Shown here piece after piece: positions 25,264-34,257 of a DNA stretch of 64,000 nt. Source of the stretch: Tatumella saanichensis (GTDB taxonomy: Bacteria; Pseudomonadota; Gammaproteobacteria; Enterobacterales; Enterobacteriaceae); contig NZ_ATMI01000056.1 of NCBI RefSeq assembly GCF_000439375.1, positions 1-64,000 of the forward strand, in the 5' to 3' direction. Every line of letters begins with the position of its first letter. The first letter of the stretch is position 1. The translations under genes and the position numbers were made by a program. Under the pieces are notes generated by a model. That model was not told where the DNA came from. It ran no database searches and saw only the letters and a program-made list of their open reading frames with translations.

Positions 25264-26471
25264 GCGCCTTATGGTTAAGCATCTGTATTTTATTGCTGGC
25301 GGCGATTGCCCTGTTTTTGACCAGCGGCTGGCGTGCCGGTAAAGATACCAGCAATCAGCGTGATCAGCTGAATAAAACCTTTTACCGTCAGCGTCTGACT
25401 GAGCTGGAGCAGGATGAGCAACAGGGCGTGGTGGCCGAGCGTCAGGAGATGATCACTGAGCTGCAACAGACCCTGTTAACCGATATCCCTGACCAGCAGC
25501 ATCAGACCTCTCGTACCTCAGGTCGCTGGGTGCTGTGGCCAGGTGTCGTGGTTCTTGTGGTCGTGACCCTGGGTATGTACTTGAAAACCGGTGGTCTGGC
25601 ACAGGTGATGCAGTGGGAGCAGATCAATGCTCAATACCCACAACTGCGCGCCCAGCTAATGAACCCGAATGATCGGTCGCTGAGTATGCAACAGTTGCAA
25701 GAATTTGCCGTTGGGTTGAGAACATCACTGCAGTCCGATCCGCAAAACATGGATAACTGGGCGATGCTTGGCCGTCTTGGCATGGTACTGAATGATATTC
25801 CACTGTCGACCCAAGCATTTCAGCGTGCGCTTAGACTGGCGCCGGACAATACTGCTCTGAAACTGGATTACGCGGAAGTGCTGGTACGTTCTCCAGATCC
25901 GCAAGATAACCGCCAAGCACAACTGATGCTCACCGAACTGCTCAAAGCCAATCCTGGCAACCTGCGGATTTATAGCCTGCTGGCAGCAGTGAATTACACC
26001 CAGCAAAACTATGATACAGCGATTGGTTTTTGGCAGAAAATGCTGACCATGGTACCGGCCGGTTCGAAACAAGCTGATGCGATTGAGCAGGGTATTGAGC
26101 AGGCCCGCACCAATGCTGGCCAGCAGACCAGTAAGCTGACCTTGAATGTCGGTATTACACCGCAGGCAGAAAAAATGTTAACCCCGAACGGAATATTGTA
26201 TATTTCAGTAACCGATGGTGTTTCACCGGTGCCGGTTGCCGTCAAACGAATTCCGCTAAGCCATTTCCCGCTGACCATTACGCTTGATGACAGTAATGCG
26301 ATGATGCAGCAGAGGTTATTATCTGCTCAGCATACCATTCAGGTACGGGCGCGGATCTCCCGTGACGGCAGTGCCAATCCGCAAACCGGAGACTGGTTCG
26401 GCCTAACAAATAAACAACCGTATAATGGCCATCAGACCGTTACTGTAGAGATTAACCAGCAGCAACCCTGA
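25260..26471 (+). CDS. ccmI: CcmI, apocytochrome c chaperone with TPR repeats
   Basis: 403 residues. It has two membrane helices (~4-21 and ~91-108) enclosing a cytoplasmic loop with a heptad-like Gln/Glu-rich helix (TELEQDEQQGVVAERQEM). After these a periplasmic TPR-like part (~125-280, DNWAMLGRLGMVLNDIPLSTQAFQRALRLAPDNT) precedes a beta-rich C-terminal domain (~290-403). It delivers apocytochrome to CcmFH. It equals the C-terminal half of E. coli CcmH. It overlaps ccmH by 4 bases and ends the operon. Confidence 0.92.
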   Translation: MSALWLSICILLLAAIALFLTSGWRAGKDTSNQRDQLNKTFYRQRLTELEQDEQQGVVAERQEMITELQQTLLTDIPDQQHQTSRTSGRWVLWPGVVVLVVVTLGMYLKTGGLAQVMQWEQINAQYPQLRAQLMNPNDRSLSMQQLQEFAVGLRTSLQSDPQNMDNWAMLGRLGMVLNDIPLSTQAFQRALRLAPDNTALKLDYAEVLVRSPDPQDNRQAQLMLTELLKANPGNLRIYSLLAAVNYTQQNYDTAIGFWQKMLTMVPAGSKQADAIEQGIEQARTNAGQQTSKLTLNVGITPQAEKMLTPNGILYISVTDGVSPVPVAVKRIPLSHFPLTITLDDSNAMMQQRLLSAQHTIQVRARISRDGSANPQTGDWFGLTNKQPYNGHQTVTVEINQQQP

Positions 26472-26504
26472 GGAGCCACCTGAATATTGTATAGGGAGAT
26501 CAGC

Positions 26505-27362
26505 ATGTATTACCGCCTGACCATTCCGGGGTTAGTGGCGCTATGTTTAGTAGGCTGTGCCGGTAAGCCGGCCACCTCGACGCAACCGTCACAGGTCACT
26601 ACGCCTCAGACCCAGACGACGACGGCTCCTACGACCACTGCGGCGTCAGCCCAGGTTCAGCCTGAATCTGCCAGCAACAGTGGGCAACGCAGCGATCCGT
26701 TACAGGGTTTCAACCGCAGTATGTTCAACTTGAACTACAACGTGCTGGACCCGTACATTGTCCGTCCGGTGGCGGTGGCATGGCGTGATTACGTTCCGGT
26801 ACCGGCGCGTAACGGTATCAGTAACGTGCTGAGTAACCTCGATGAGCCATCGACCATGGTCAATTACCTATTAGTTGGAGATGTGCACCGGGCGGCGATC
26901 CACTTCACCCGCTTTTTCCTGAACTCCACACTGGGGCTAGGTGGGCTGATTGATGTGGCGGGTAAAGCTAATCCGCAGTTGGTCCGTGAGCATGCCTATG
27001 GCTTTGGTAGCACTCTTGGTCATTATGGGGTCGGCTATGGCCCATATGTAGAACTGCCAGGTTACGGCAGCTTTACCCCGCGTCAGGATGGTGGTGATAT
27101 GGTTGATACCTTCTATCCACCGCTGAGCTTCCTGAGCATCTGGTTGTCAGCAGGGAAATGGGTACTGGAAGGTATCGAAACCCGCGCCGATCTGTTGGAT
27201 TCCGATGGCATTCTGAAACAGCAGAGTGATCCTTACGAATTTATTCGTAATGCTTACTTCCAGCGTTATGACTTCTTGGCCAACGGCGGTACCCTGAAGC
27301 CAGAAGTTAACCCGAATGCTCAGGCGATCCAGGGCGATCTCAGTGAGATTGACTCCGACTGA
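26505..27362 (+). CDS. mlaA: outer-membrane lipoprotein MlaA (VacJ), phospholipid retrograde transport
   Basis: 285 residues from the ATG at 26505, preceded by AGGGAGA; an upstream TTG at 26487 would misplace the signal peptide. The lipobox LVGC puts the lipidated cysteine at C18. Residues ~22-60 are an unusual Thr/Gln/Pro/Ala-rich linker, then the MlaA core runs from SDPLQGFNRSMFNLN through YVPVPARNGISNVLSNLDEP, FFLNSTLGLGGLIDVA and YGPYVELPGYG. MlaA sits as a ring in the outer membrane with porins and removes misplaced phospholipids. It is longer than E. coli MlaA (251) because of the linker. Confidence 0.96.
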   Translation: MYYRLTIPGLVALCLVGCAGKPATSTQPSQVTTPQTQTTTAPTTTAASAQVQPESASNSGQRSDPLQGFNRSMFNLNYNVLDPYIVRPVAVAWRDYVPVPARNGISNVLSNLDEPSTMVNYLLVGDVHRAAIHFTRFFLNSTLGLGGLIDVAGKANPQLVREHAYGFGSTLGHYGVGYGPYVELPGYGSFTPRQDGGDMVDTFYPPLSFLSIWLSAGKWVLEGIETRADLLDSDGILKQQSDPYEFIRNAYFQRYDFLANGGTLKPEVNPNAQAIQGDLSEIDSD

Positions 27363-27673
27363 TAGCAAGGACTTTTCACCTGCGGGCCGCATCTAGCGGC
27401 TCGTTTTTTTATAGCGACGGTAAGACAACGTTTGTCTTAGTCGGCAGTTCTGCGCTCGCCATCAGCGCTGTCTCTGATTTCCCTTAAAGTCTGGCTATCC
27501 TATTTTACTTCCACGGTCGTTAATAAACTTGCCGACTCAATCGGTTTTACCCTTGGAAATTGAGGTGAATCAAGCTTTCCTCGCTTAGGGGAGTTTGGCG
27601 CAGTATTCATCTGGCGGCGCTGCCTTTTTGCAGCATACACTGTGTGCCGGATACTACAGTTCAGGAGCTTGTT
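27363..27673. other. mlaA-yfcZ intergenic region
   Basis: 311 bases with the mlaA terminator at 27383-27410 and otherwise no gene. In E. coli fadL lies between these two genes; I see no fadL remnant. Confidence 0.6.
27383..27410 (+). terminator. Rho-independent terminator of mlaA
   Basis: The stem CGGGCCGC/GCGGCTCG (27383-27390 with 27396-27403, one G-U pair) has an ATCTA loop, followed by a run of Ts. Confidence 0.88.
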
Positions 27674-27970
27674 ATGACGGATGCCATAAAAAAATGCAGT
27701 GCTAATGAAACCGCCGCCTGTTGCTGCGTCGATGTCGGCACAGTGATAGATGATAGTGACTGTACGGCGATTTGGACGGCGACCTATGCTGACCGGGCCA
27801 GCGCTGTCCAGGCACTGCAAACACTTAGCGAGCGTGCTAAGGCGGTGGAATCTCAGCCTTGTCAGATAAACAGTAGCTTGCAGGAGACCTCAAATGGGAT
27901 CTGTCTAGAAGCATCCTTTCACTTCAGTTGTCAGGCTGAAAACATGATATTTCAGTTAGGGCTACGTTAA
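27674..27970 (+). CDS. yfcZ: YfcZ/YiiS family protein (DUF406)
   Basis: 98 residues from the ATG at 27674, which has CAGGAG eight bases before it; the upstream in-frame ATG at 27644 has no ribosome site. Motifs follow E. coli YfcZ: KCSANETAACCCVDVGT with a CCC run, DDSDCTA, a short helical middle, and the end CQAENMIFQLGLR. Function is unknown. The clustered cysteines suggest metal binding or redox, but that is inference. In E. coli it lies between fadL and fadI; both neighbours are absent here. Confidence 0.93.
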   Translation: MTDAIKKCSANETAACCCVDVGTVIDDSDCTAIWTATYADRASAVQALQTLSERAKAVESQPCQINSSLQETSNGICLEASFHFSCQAENMIFQLGLR

Positions 27971-28293
27971 GCTGCGCGAAAAGAGACTGGCGGGCTTGCT
28001 GCTCGCCGTACCGCCGTATGGGTAGGGCGCATGCTTAGGAAGGAGCCATTCAAATATCCTATGCCCCGTCCTCTGCGACTCTGGTACTCTCTAACAGCGG
28101 TCGCAGCCTAAAGGTTACCGTGGCAGCCCTCAAACTGTGCAGTACCTCCCGGCAATATACATTTTTATTGTCTACTAAATGAACAATCGGTTGACTGTCA
28201 GCGTGGCTTTAGGTAAAACACCCGCTTCATCTTCCGGTGCAGTACGCTTTGGGTGATGAAACCGTTCTTTTTTCAATCAACAGCGGTGCTCTA
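27971..28293. other. yfcZ-sixA intergenic region
   Basis: 323 bases without a convincing gene. In E. coli fadI and fadJ fill this interval. Nothing in it resembles a remnant of either, and no clear terminator with a T tract was found. Confidence 0.55.
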
Positions 28294-28776
28294 ATGCAAG
28301 TTTATATCATGCGTCACGGTGAGGCGGCGCTCGAGGCAGCGAGTGATTCTGCCAGACCTCTCACTCACTGCGGATGCAATGAGTCACGCCAAATGGCTCT
28401 TTGGCTGAATAAACAGGTGCCGGGGATCGACTTGGTACTGGTTAGCCCTTTCCTGCGTGCTGAACAAACACTTTCCGAAGTTCAGGATTGCCTAGCTCTG
28501 CCAAAAAAAGTAGAAGTGTTGCCATCCCTCACTCCTGACGGTGATGTGGTAAAGGTTGCGCGCCATCTTGAGGCTCTCGCTCATCAAGGTCTGAGTGCGG
28601 TACTGGTGATCTCTCATCTGCCATTGGTCGGGTATCTAGTGTCTGAACTCTGCCCTAATGAAGCACCACCTATGTTTGCCACTTCAGGTATTGCCTGTAT
28701 CCACTACGACCCGCTGAACGCTACCGGTAAACTGGAATGGCAGGTCAGTCCATCCCGGTTGGACAAAGCCATCTGA
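28294..28776 (+). CDS. sixA: phosphohistidine phosphatase SixA
   Basis: 160 residues from the ATG at 28294 (MQVYIMRHGEAAL aligns directly with E. coli SixA; the frame's upstream extension does not). The histidine phosphatase motif RHG is at 7-9, with catalytic H8, and the second histidine lies in VISHLPLVGYL. The minimal size without a lid domain is typical of SixA, which in E. coli dephosphorylates the PTS-Ntr protein NPr (and earlier was linked to ArcB). The gene is convergent with smrB. Confidence 0.96.
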   Translation: MQVYIMRHGEAALEAASDSARPLTHCGCNESRQMALWLNKQVPGIDLVLVSPFLRAEQTLSEVQDCLALPKKVEVLPSLTPDGDVVKVARHLEALAHQGLSAVLVISHLPLVGYLVSELCPNEAPPMFATSGIACIHYDPLNATGKLEWQVSPSRLDKAI

Positions 28777-28803
28777 GTGCTCTCTACTGAGTTCCCCGGA
28801 GGC

Positions 28804-29355
28804 TTAAAGTAGCTCTGGGGGGTGCCATTCTTCGACTTCAATCAATACCAATAATGCGGCATCGCCGCCAAACAGCTTAGGTGCTTGATGGAAGGCCATC
28901 ACATAAGGATGTTGGGCGAGCCACAGTGGGGCCTTCTGCTTAAGAATATGCTTGCCGTGACCGTGCATAATGCTGGCACAAAACAGATGCTCACGACGAC
29001 AGGCGGCCAGCAGCGCCCCTAGCTCCTGTTTGGCCTGTTGTTGAGTCAGGCCATGTAAGTCGAGAAAAATCTCTGGTGTGTAATCGCCACGTCGCAATTT
29101 TTTCAGCTCATAATGGCTGACATCCGCGCGCACATAGCGCACCGGTCCTTCCTCCGATAACAGTGGCTGAAATTCATCGGAAAAATAGTGGCTGTTATCC
29201 GCCTGCTCGGAACGTAGTCGCTTTTCAGGAATACGCTGACGACTGGCCCGTACCGGTTGATGTAACACGGTGTCCTGTTTCAATTTTCGGGTGTCAGACA
29301 TCAATTGCCGGAACAATGCCTGATCATCCTGGCCAGTTTTTTTTTCAGAAGTCAT
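28804..29355 (-). CDS. smrB: SmrB, Smr-domain endonuclease of ribosome rescue
   Basis: 183 residues. A charged helical N terminus (~1-90) precedes the Smr domain with DLHG at 99-102 and [10 protein letters not shown] at 130-139, the conserved catalytic and binding motifs. In E. coli SmrB cuts mRNA at collided ribosomes, and the N-terminal helix docks between them. It diverges from prmB as in E. coli. Confidence 0.95.
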   Translation of the reverse strand: MTSEKKTGQDDQALFRQLMSDTRKLKQDTVLHQPVRASRQRIPEKRLRSEQADNSHYFSDEFQPLLSEEGPVRYVRADVSHYELKKLRRGDYTPEIFLDLHGLTQQQAKQELGALLAACRREHLFCASIMHGHGKHILKQKAPLWLAQHPYVMAFHQAPKLFGGDAALLVLIEVEEWHPPELL

Positions 29356-29628
29356 AGGATAATGGGCTTGGTATGGGATGAATCTCTTATTTTTCCTAGC
29401 TTAAGCCGAAAAAGCAAATGCCTTTGTTCACCGAGTTCATCACTTTTGGTGATTTAGCTAGCGCGGTGTGCCCACCGCCCAGCAGATTAACTGGATTTTT
29501 CAGACTTTAAGGCCTGGCAATCGCCAGCATCAGAGAAAAGGTCGCTTTTTATCATTCCGGCGCTGAATTCTCAGTGACTTCATGGCAAACTATCGCCCGG
29601 AATTCAGGTATCGTCCCCGGAGGACATT

Positions 29629-30561
29629 GTGGACAAAATTTTCGTTGATGAGGCAGTGAACGAACTGCACACCATTCAGGACATGCTGCGCTGGGCGGTC
29701 AGTCGTTTTTCTGCGGCAGATATCTGGTACGGCCATGGCACCGATAATCCGTGGGATGAAGCAGTACAACTGGTATTGCCCACCCTCTATCTGCCACCGG
29801 AATTTCCGGAAGAGATGTATCAGGCGCGACTGACCCTGAGTGAAAAACACCGAGTGGTTGAGCGTATCATCCGTCGTGTGAATGATCGTGTGCCGGTTGC
29901 CTACCTCACCAATAAAGCCTGGTTCTGTGGTCACGAATTCTATGTGGATGAGCGCGTATTGGTGCCTCGTTCCCCGATTGGCGAGCTGATTAACCAGCGC
30001 TTTGCTGGTCTGATTAACCATCATCCGGAACGTATTTTAGATATGTGTACCGGCAGTGGCTGCATCGCCATTGCCTGTGCTTACGAGTTCCCGGAAACAG
30101 AAGTGGATGCGGTCGATATTTCTGCGGACGCGCTGGCCGTGACCGAATACAACATCGAATCTCATGGATTAATGCATCAGGTTACGCCACTGCGCTCTGA
30201 TCTGTTCCGTGATCTGCCGGCGGTGAAATACGATCTGATTGTCACCAACCCGCCTTACGTCGATGCGGAAGATATGGATGACCTGCCAAACGAATACCGC
30301 CACGAACCGGAACTCGGGCTGGCAGCAGGCAGCGATGGTTTAGTGCTGGTACAGCGTATTCTGGCCCATGCCGCCGACTATTTAACCGATGACGGTGTGC
30401 TGATCTGCGAAGTGGGTAACAGCATGGTGCATATGATTGAACAGTATCCGGAAGTGCCGTTTACTTGGCTGGAATTTGAGCACGGCGGTGACGGTGTCTT
30501 CATGCTGGATAAGCAGCAATTAATTGATGCACTGCCACACTTCAGACAATACCAGTTTTAA
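29629..30561 (+). CDS. prmB: ribosomal protein uL3 glutamine methyltransferase PrmB
   Basis: 310 residues, the same as E. coli. The start is GTG at 29629 with CGGAGG before it. The SAM-binding loop is [10 protein letters not shown] (138-147), and the glutamine-binding NPPY is at 207-210. An N-terminal helical domain holds [24 protein letters not shown]. It methylates a glutamine of ribosomal protein L3 during 50S assembly. It shares its transcript direction with aroC and is 54 bases from it. Confidence 0.97.
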   Translation: MDKIFVDEAVNELHTIQDMLRWAVSRFSAADIWYGHGTDNPWDEAVQLVLPTLYLPPEFPEEMYQARLTLSEKHRVVERIIRRVNDRVPVAYLTNKAWFCGHEFYVDERVLVPRSPIGELINQRFAGLINHHPERILDMCTGSGCIAIACAYEFPETEVDAVDISADALAVTEYNIESHGLMHQVTPLRSDLFRDLPAVKYDLIVTNPPYVDAEDMDDLPNEYRHEPELGLAAGSDGLVLVQRILAHAADYLTDDGVLICEVGNSMVHMIEQYPEVPFTWLEFEHGGDGVFMLDKQQLIDALPHFRQYQF

Positions 30562-30570
30562 TTCCCGAAA

Positions 30571-30597
30571 AGGCTGCCGTTAGGCGGCCTCTGTTTT
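30571..30597 (+). terminator. hairpin between prmB and aroC
   Basis: The stem AGGCTGCC/GGCGGCCT (30571-30578 with 30583-30590, one G-U pair) has a GTTA loop, then CTGTTTTG. The interrupted T tract suggests partial termination. Confidence 0.5.
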
Positions 30598-30615
30598 GAG
30601 ATACAAGGAACTACG

Positions 30616-31701
30616 ATGGCCGGAAACAGCATAGGGCAGCTTTTTAAAGTCACCACTTTTGGTGAATCTCACGGAATTGCACTGGGGTGCATTGTCGATG
30701 GTGTCCCGCCAGGCATTCCGTTAACCGAAGCCGATATTCAGCATGATCTCGACCGGCGCCGTCCGGGCACCTCCCGCTATACCACGCAGCGCCGTGAACC
30801 GGACCAAGTGCGTATTCTCTCCGGCGTGTTTGAGGGGGTCACCACCGGGACTTCCATCGGGCTGCTGATCGAAAATACCGACCAACGCTCTCAAGATTAC
30901 GGTGCCATCAAAGATCTGTTCCGTCCTGGGCATGCAGATTACACCTACGAGCAAAAATACGGTTTGCGTGATTATCGTGGCGGCGGTCGCTCCTCCGCAC
31001 GTGAAACGGCCATGCGGGTCGCTGCCGGGGCTATCGCCAAGAAATACCTGAACATGAAACACGGTATTGTTATCCGCGGCTGCTTGACGCAGATGGGCGA
31101 TGTTCACTGTGAATTACGTGACTGGGACCAAGTCGAACAAAACCCGTTCTTCTCGCCGGATGTGAACGCTTTGGACGCGTTAGATGAACTGCTACGCGGA
31201 CTGAAAAAAGAGGGTGATTCCATCGGCGCTAAAGTGACCGTGGTGGCAGAAGGGGTTCCGCCGGGATTGGGTGAACCGGTGTTTGATCGACTGGATGCTG
31301 ACTTGGCGCATGCGTTGATGAGCATTAATGCGGTCAAAGGCGTGGAAATTGGTGACGGATTTGCGGTGGTCGGGCAGCGTGGCAGCCAGCATCGTGATGA
31401 GATCCGCCATGACGGCTTCCAGAGCAACCATGCCGGTGGCGTGTTAGGCGGTATTAGCAGTGGTCAGACCCTGCTGGCTAACTTGGCCCTGAAGCCAACC
31501 TCCAGTATTACCGTTCCGGGTAACACCATTACCCGCAGCGGCGAAGAAGTCGACATGATCACCAAAGGGCGTCACGATCCCTGCGTCGGCATCCGTGCAG
31601 TACCAATTGCAGAAGCCATGATGGCGATCACCCTGATGGATCATCTGTTACGTCACCGCGCGCAGTGTGCGGATGTCACCACCTCGATACCACGCTGGTA
31701 A
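30616..31701 (+). CDS. aroC: chorismate synthase AroC
   Basis: 361 residues, matching E. coli. Landmarks: GESHG (16-20) near the start, [36 protein letters not shown], and H[16 protein letters not shown]. It removes phosphate from 5-enolpyruvylshikimate-3-phosphate to give chorismate, using reduced FMN. It runs into mepA 4 bases on, so mepA may depend on it for translation. Confidence 0.98.
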   Translation: MAGNSIGQLFKVTTFGESHGIALGCIVDGVPPGIPLTEADIQHDLDRRRPGTSRYTTQRREPDQVRILSGVFEGVTTGTSIGLLIENTDQRSQDYGAIKDLFRPGHADYTYEQKYGLRDYRGGGRSSARETAMRVAAGAIAKKYLNMKHGIVIRGCLTQMGDVHCELRDWDQVEQNPFFSPDVNALDALDELLRGLKKEGDSIGAKVTVVAEGVPPGLGEPVFDRLDADLAHALMSINAVKGVEIGDGFAVVGQRGSQHRDEIRHDGFQSNHAGGVLGGISSGQTLLANLALKPTSSITVPGNTITRSGEEVDMITKGRHDPCVGIRAVPIAEAMMAITLMDHLLRHRAQCADVTTSIPRW

Positions 31702-31705
31702 CCCC

Positions 31706-32530
31706 ATGAAAAAATATGCGCTTGCGGTTCTGTTGTCTCTGATAAACCTGTCGGTAATGGCGGCAGCCACTCCTTGGCAGAGTATTCAGCACCCGGTGAG
31801 TGGTGCACCACAATCCATTGGCAGCTTTGCCAATGGTTGTATTGTTGGGGCACAGGCACTGCCGCTGAATGCACCTGATTATCAGGTTATGCGGCAGGAT
31901 CAGCGGCGCTATTTTGGTCATCCGCAGTTGATTCAGTTTATTCAGCGTTTTACTGCGCAAGTCGCCAATGCAGGGCTTGGCGAAGTATTGATTGGTGACA
32001 TGGGTATGGCCGCCGGTGGGCGGTTTAGTAGTGGCCATGCCAGCCATCAGACAGGCCTTGATGTGGACATCTGGTTACAGTTACCAAAAAAGCGCTGGAC
32101 TGAACAGCAACTGCTGCATCCGCAACCCCTGGATTTGGTCAGTGCCAACGGCAAGCAAGTGGTGGGCCGTCTTTGGTCACCGCAAATCCTGGAGATGGTG
32201 AAGCTCGCCTCTGAAGACCCGAAAGTGACCCGTATTTTTGTCAATCCGGCGATCAAGCAGCAACTCTGTCTGGATGCGGGCAGTGATCGGGGCTGGTTAC
32301 GCAAAGTTCGTCCATGGTTTGGCCATCGCGCTCATATGCATGTTCGTCTTAGCTGCCCGCCAGGGAGCAGCAACTGCCAGGATCAACCGGCACCGCCTCC
32401 TGGGGATGGCTGTGGCGCGGAACTGCAGAGTTGGTTTTTGCCCGCCAGTTCTCCTACCTCCCCAGTAAAACGGACGCCGCCGGTTTTACCGGCAGCCTGT
32501 CAGGCGTTATTGGATGATCATAAATTATAA
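31706..32530 (+). CDS. mepA: penicillin-insensitive murein endopeptidase MepA
   Basis: 274 residues from the ATG at 31706 ([19 protein letters not shown]); an in-frame start within aroC would spoil the signal peptide. Signal peptide cleavage is expected after AAA (~21-22). The LAS-type zinc motifs are [15 protein letters not shown] (first His and Asp) and [13 protein letters not shown] (last His). It cleaves D-Ala-mDAP crosslinks in the periplasm. Several cysteines (GCIVGAQ, LSCP, NCQD, GDGCG) may form disulfides as in E. coli. Confidence 0.96.
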   Translation: MKKYALAVLLSLINLSVMAAATPWQSIQHPVSGAPQSIGSFANGCIVGAQALPLNAPDYQVMRQDQRRYFGHPQLIQFIQRFTAQVANAGLGEVLIGDMGMAAGGRFSSGHASHQTGLDVDIWLQLPKKRWTEQQLLHPQPLDLVSANGKQVVGRLWSPQILEMVKLASEDPKVTRIFVNPAIKQQLCLDAGSDRGWLRKVRPWFGHRAHMHVRLSCPPGSSNCQDQPAPPPGDGCGAELQSWFLPASSPTSPVKRTPPVLPAACQALLDDHKL

Positions 32531-32538
32531 GGATTGCT

Positions 32539-33333
32539 ATGGAGTGGTTTGCTGTCAGTCCGCTGGTGGTGGTGGCGCTGTTTTTTGTAGCGGTCGCTGC
32601 GGCTTTTATTGATTCTATCGCCGGTGGTGGCGGGTTATTAACGGTACCCGCGCTGCTTGCTGCCGGACTTTCTCCGGCACAGACCCTTGCGACCAATAAA
32701 TTACAGTCGGTGGGCGGCTCTTTCTCCGCCACGCTCTATTTTATTCGCCGCAAAGCGATAGATATCTCTAAGCAGTGGCCGAATATCCTGATGACATTTT
32801 GTGGCGCAATGCTCGGATCGCTGTTGATCCAACATCTGCGTGCCGATCTGTTACGTCAGATCCTGCCGCTGTTTTTGATTGCCATCGGTTTGTGGTTTCT
32901 ATTGATGCCTAAGCTCGGTGAAAGCGACCGGGCGGCCCGACTGTCGGGCTTTGCTTATGCGCTGGTAGGTGGCGGCTGTGTCGGCTTTTACGATGGATTT
33001 TTTGGACCTGGCGCAGGTTCCTTTTATGCGCTGGCGTTTGTGGTTTTGGCAGGGTTCAACCTAGCGAAAGCCACCGCCCATGCCAAGTTGTTGAACTTCA
33101 CCTCTAACCTTACCAGCCTGCTGTTTTTTATGTTTGGTGGCAAGGTAGTGTGGGGGTTGGGTCTGGTGATGCTGTTAGGTGCTTTCTGTGGTGCCCGCTT
33201 GGGCGCGCGCCTGGTACTGAGCCGCGGTCAGCAATTGATCCGCCCTATGGTCGTAACGGTATCGGTGATTATGAGCTTGAAGCTGTTGTGGGACAGCCAC
33301 GGCCAGGCGTTGATACAGTTACTGGCCCATTAA
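32539..33333 (+). CDS. yfcA: YfcA, TSUP-family (TauE/SafE) membrane protein
   Basis: 264 residues with about eight membrane helices in two repeats. The N-terminal repeat has FIDSIAGGGGLLTVPALLAAGLSPAQTLATNKLQS and the C-terminal repeat YDGFFGPGAGSFYALAFV and AKATAHAKLLNFTSN, the classic TSUP pattern. Such proteins move sulfonates or organic anions; the YfcA substrate is not known. AAGGATTGCT precedes the ATG. It is 8 bases after mepA. Confidence 0.93.
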   Translation: MEWFAVSPLVVVALFFVAVAAAFIDSIAGGGGLLTVPALLAAGLSPAQTLATNKLQSVGGSFSATLYFIRRKAIDISKQWPNILMTFCGAMLGSLLIQHLRADLLRQILPLFLIAIGLWFLLMPKLGESDRAARLSGFAYALVGGGCVGFYDGFFGPGAGSFYALAFVVLAGFNLAKATAHAKLLNFTSNLTSLLFFMFGGKVVWGLGLVMLLGAFCGARLGARLVLSRGQQLIRPMVVTVSVIMSLKLLWDSHGQALIQLLAH

Positions 33334-33390
33334 AACCAGGATTGCGATGCCCGTCGCAATCCTGTCGTGAAATATCTGATGAGTAACAAA

Positions 33391-33936
33391 ATGAGTAGCC
33401 ATCATTATCAGGATCTGATCACTATTTTTGATCACTGTTTTTTTGACGAATTTATGACCCGCTTGGTGAGGGGAGAAGATGAACCAGTCTACCTACCGGC
33501 AGACAATCAGTGTGACTATCACCGGGTGATCTTTGCTCATGGCTATTATGCCAGCGCCTTGCACGAGATTTCACACTGGTGTGTGGCCGGAGAAGCCCGC
33601 CGTCAGCAGGTCGATTTTGGTTACTGGTACTGCCCCGATGGTCGAGACAGGATCACCCAACAACAGTTTGAGTCGGTAGAGGTTACCCCACAGGCGCTGG
33701 AATGGATGTTTTCGATGGCAGCCGGTTTCCCGTTTAATGTCAGTTGTGACAACCTGAGCGGTGACCATGAGCCGGATCGTATTGCTTTTCAGCGCAAGGT
33801 ACGCACGAAAGTGGAAACCTATCTACAACAAGGGGTCCCACCACGTCCGCAACGCTTTATCCAAGCACTGCACCGCTTTTATGCCACACCGCCTTTGGAA
33901 CTTTCACAGTTCCCTTGGCCGGAAGAGTTAGTCTGA
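33391..33936 (+). CDS. epmC: EpmC, EF-P lysine hydroxylase
   Basis: 181 residues from the ATG at 33391, chosen because MSSHHYQDLITIF aligns with the start of E. coli EpmC (182 residues); in-frame starts at 33367 (GTG) and 33379 (ATG) are possible. Key motifs are HEISH at 58-62 and DFGYWYCPDGRD. It hydroxylates the modified Lys34 of elongation factor P after EpmA/EpmB lysylation. The end overlaps nothing and is 14 bases before yfcL. Confidence 0.93.
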   Translation: MSSHHYQDLITIFDHCFFDEFMTRLVRGEDEPVYLPADNQCDYHRVIFAHGYYASALHEISHWCVAGEARRQQVDFGYWYCPDGRDRITQQQFESVEVTPQALEWMFSMAAGFPFNVSCDNLSGDHEPDRIAFQRKVRTKVETYLQQGVPPRPQRFIQALHRFYATPPLELSQFPWPEELV

Positions 33937-33950
33937 GCAGGGAAATACCG

Positions 33951-34226
33951 ATGATTGAAACAGAAGCAAAAATTCTGGCAATAATTGACGAAATGGTAGA
34001 CAGCGCCTCGGATGATCAGCTATTTGCTGGCGGCTATATCCGTGGTCATCTGACTCAGTCCGTGGCCGAACTGGAAAATGAAGGGCTGAGCAGTTCAGCA
34101 GACCTGAAACAGCGCGTCGAACAGAGCCTGCAAAGTGCCATCGCGCAAAAAGAGCTGTCGCCCCCCGATCAGGTTCTGGTGCTGGAGATGTGGTATCAAC
34201 TCTATCAACAGGCAGCCAACGCCTGA
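33951..34226 (+). CDS. yfcL: YfcL family protein
   Basis: 91 residues from the ATG at 33951, with CAGGGAAA about 9 bases before. It is a small acidic helical protein (MIETEAKILAIIDEMVDSASDDQLFAGGYIRGHLT, then DQVLVLEMWYQLYQQ), matching YfcL in position between epmC and mnmC. Function unknown; no enzymatic motif. Confidence 0.9.
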   Translation: MIETEAKILAIIDEMVDSASDDQLFAGGYIRGHLTQSVAELENEGLSSSADLKQRVEQSLQSAIAQKELSPPDQVLVLEMWYQLYQQAANA

Positions 34227-34235
34227 TGATCCCGT

Positions 34236-34257
34236 CGGCCGGCTAGCTAACCGGCCG
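34236..34257. terminator. hairpin between yfcL and mnmC
   Basis: The stem CGGCCGG/CCGGCCG (34236-34242 with 34251-34257) encloses the mnmC stop codon. It may terminate both convergent genes. T tracts are poor. Confidence 0.6.
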
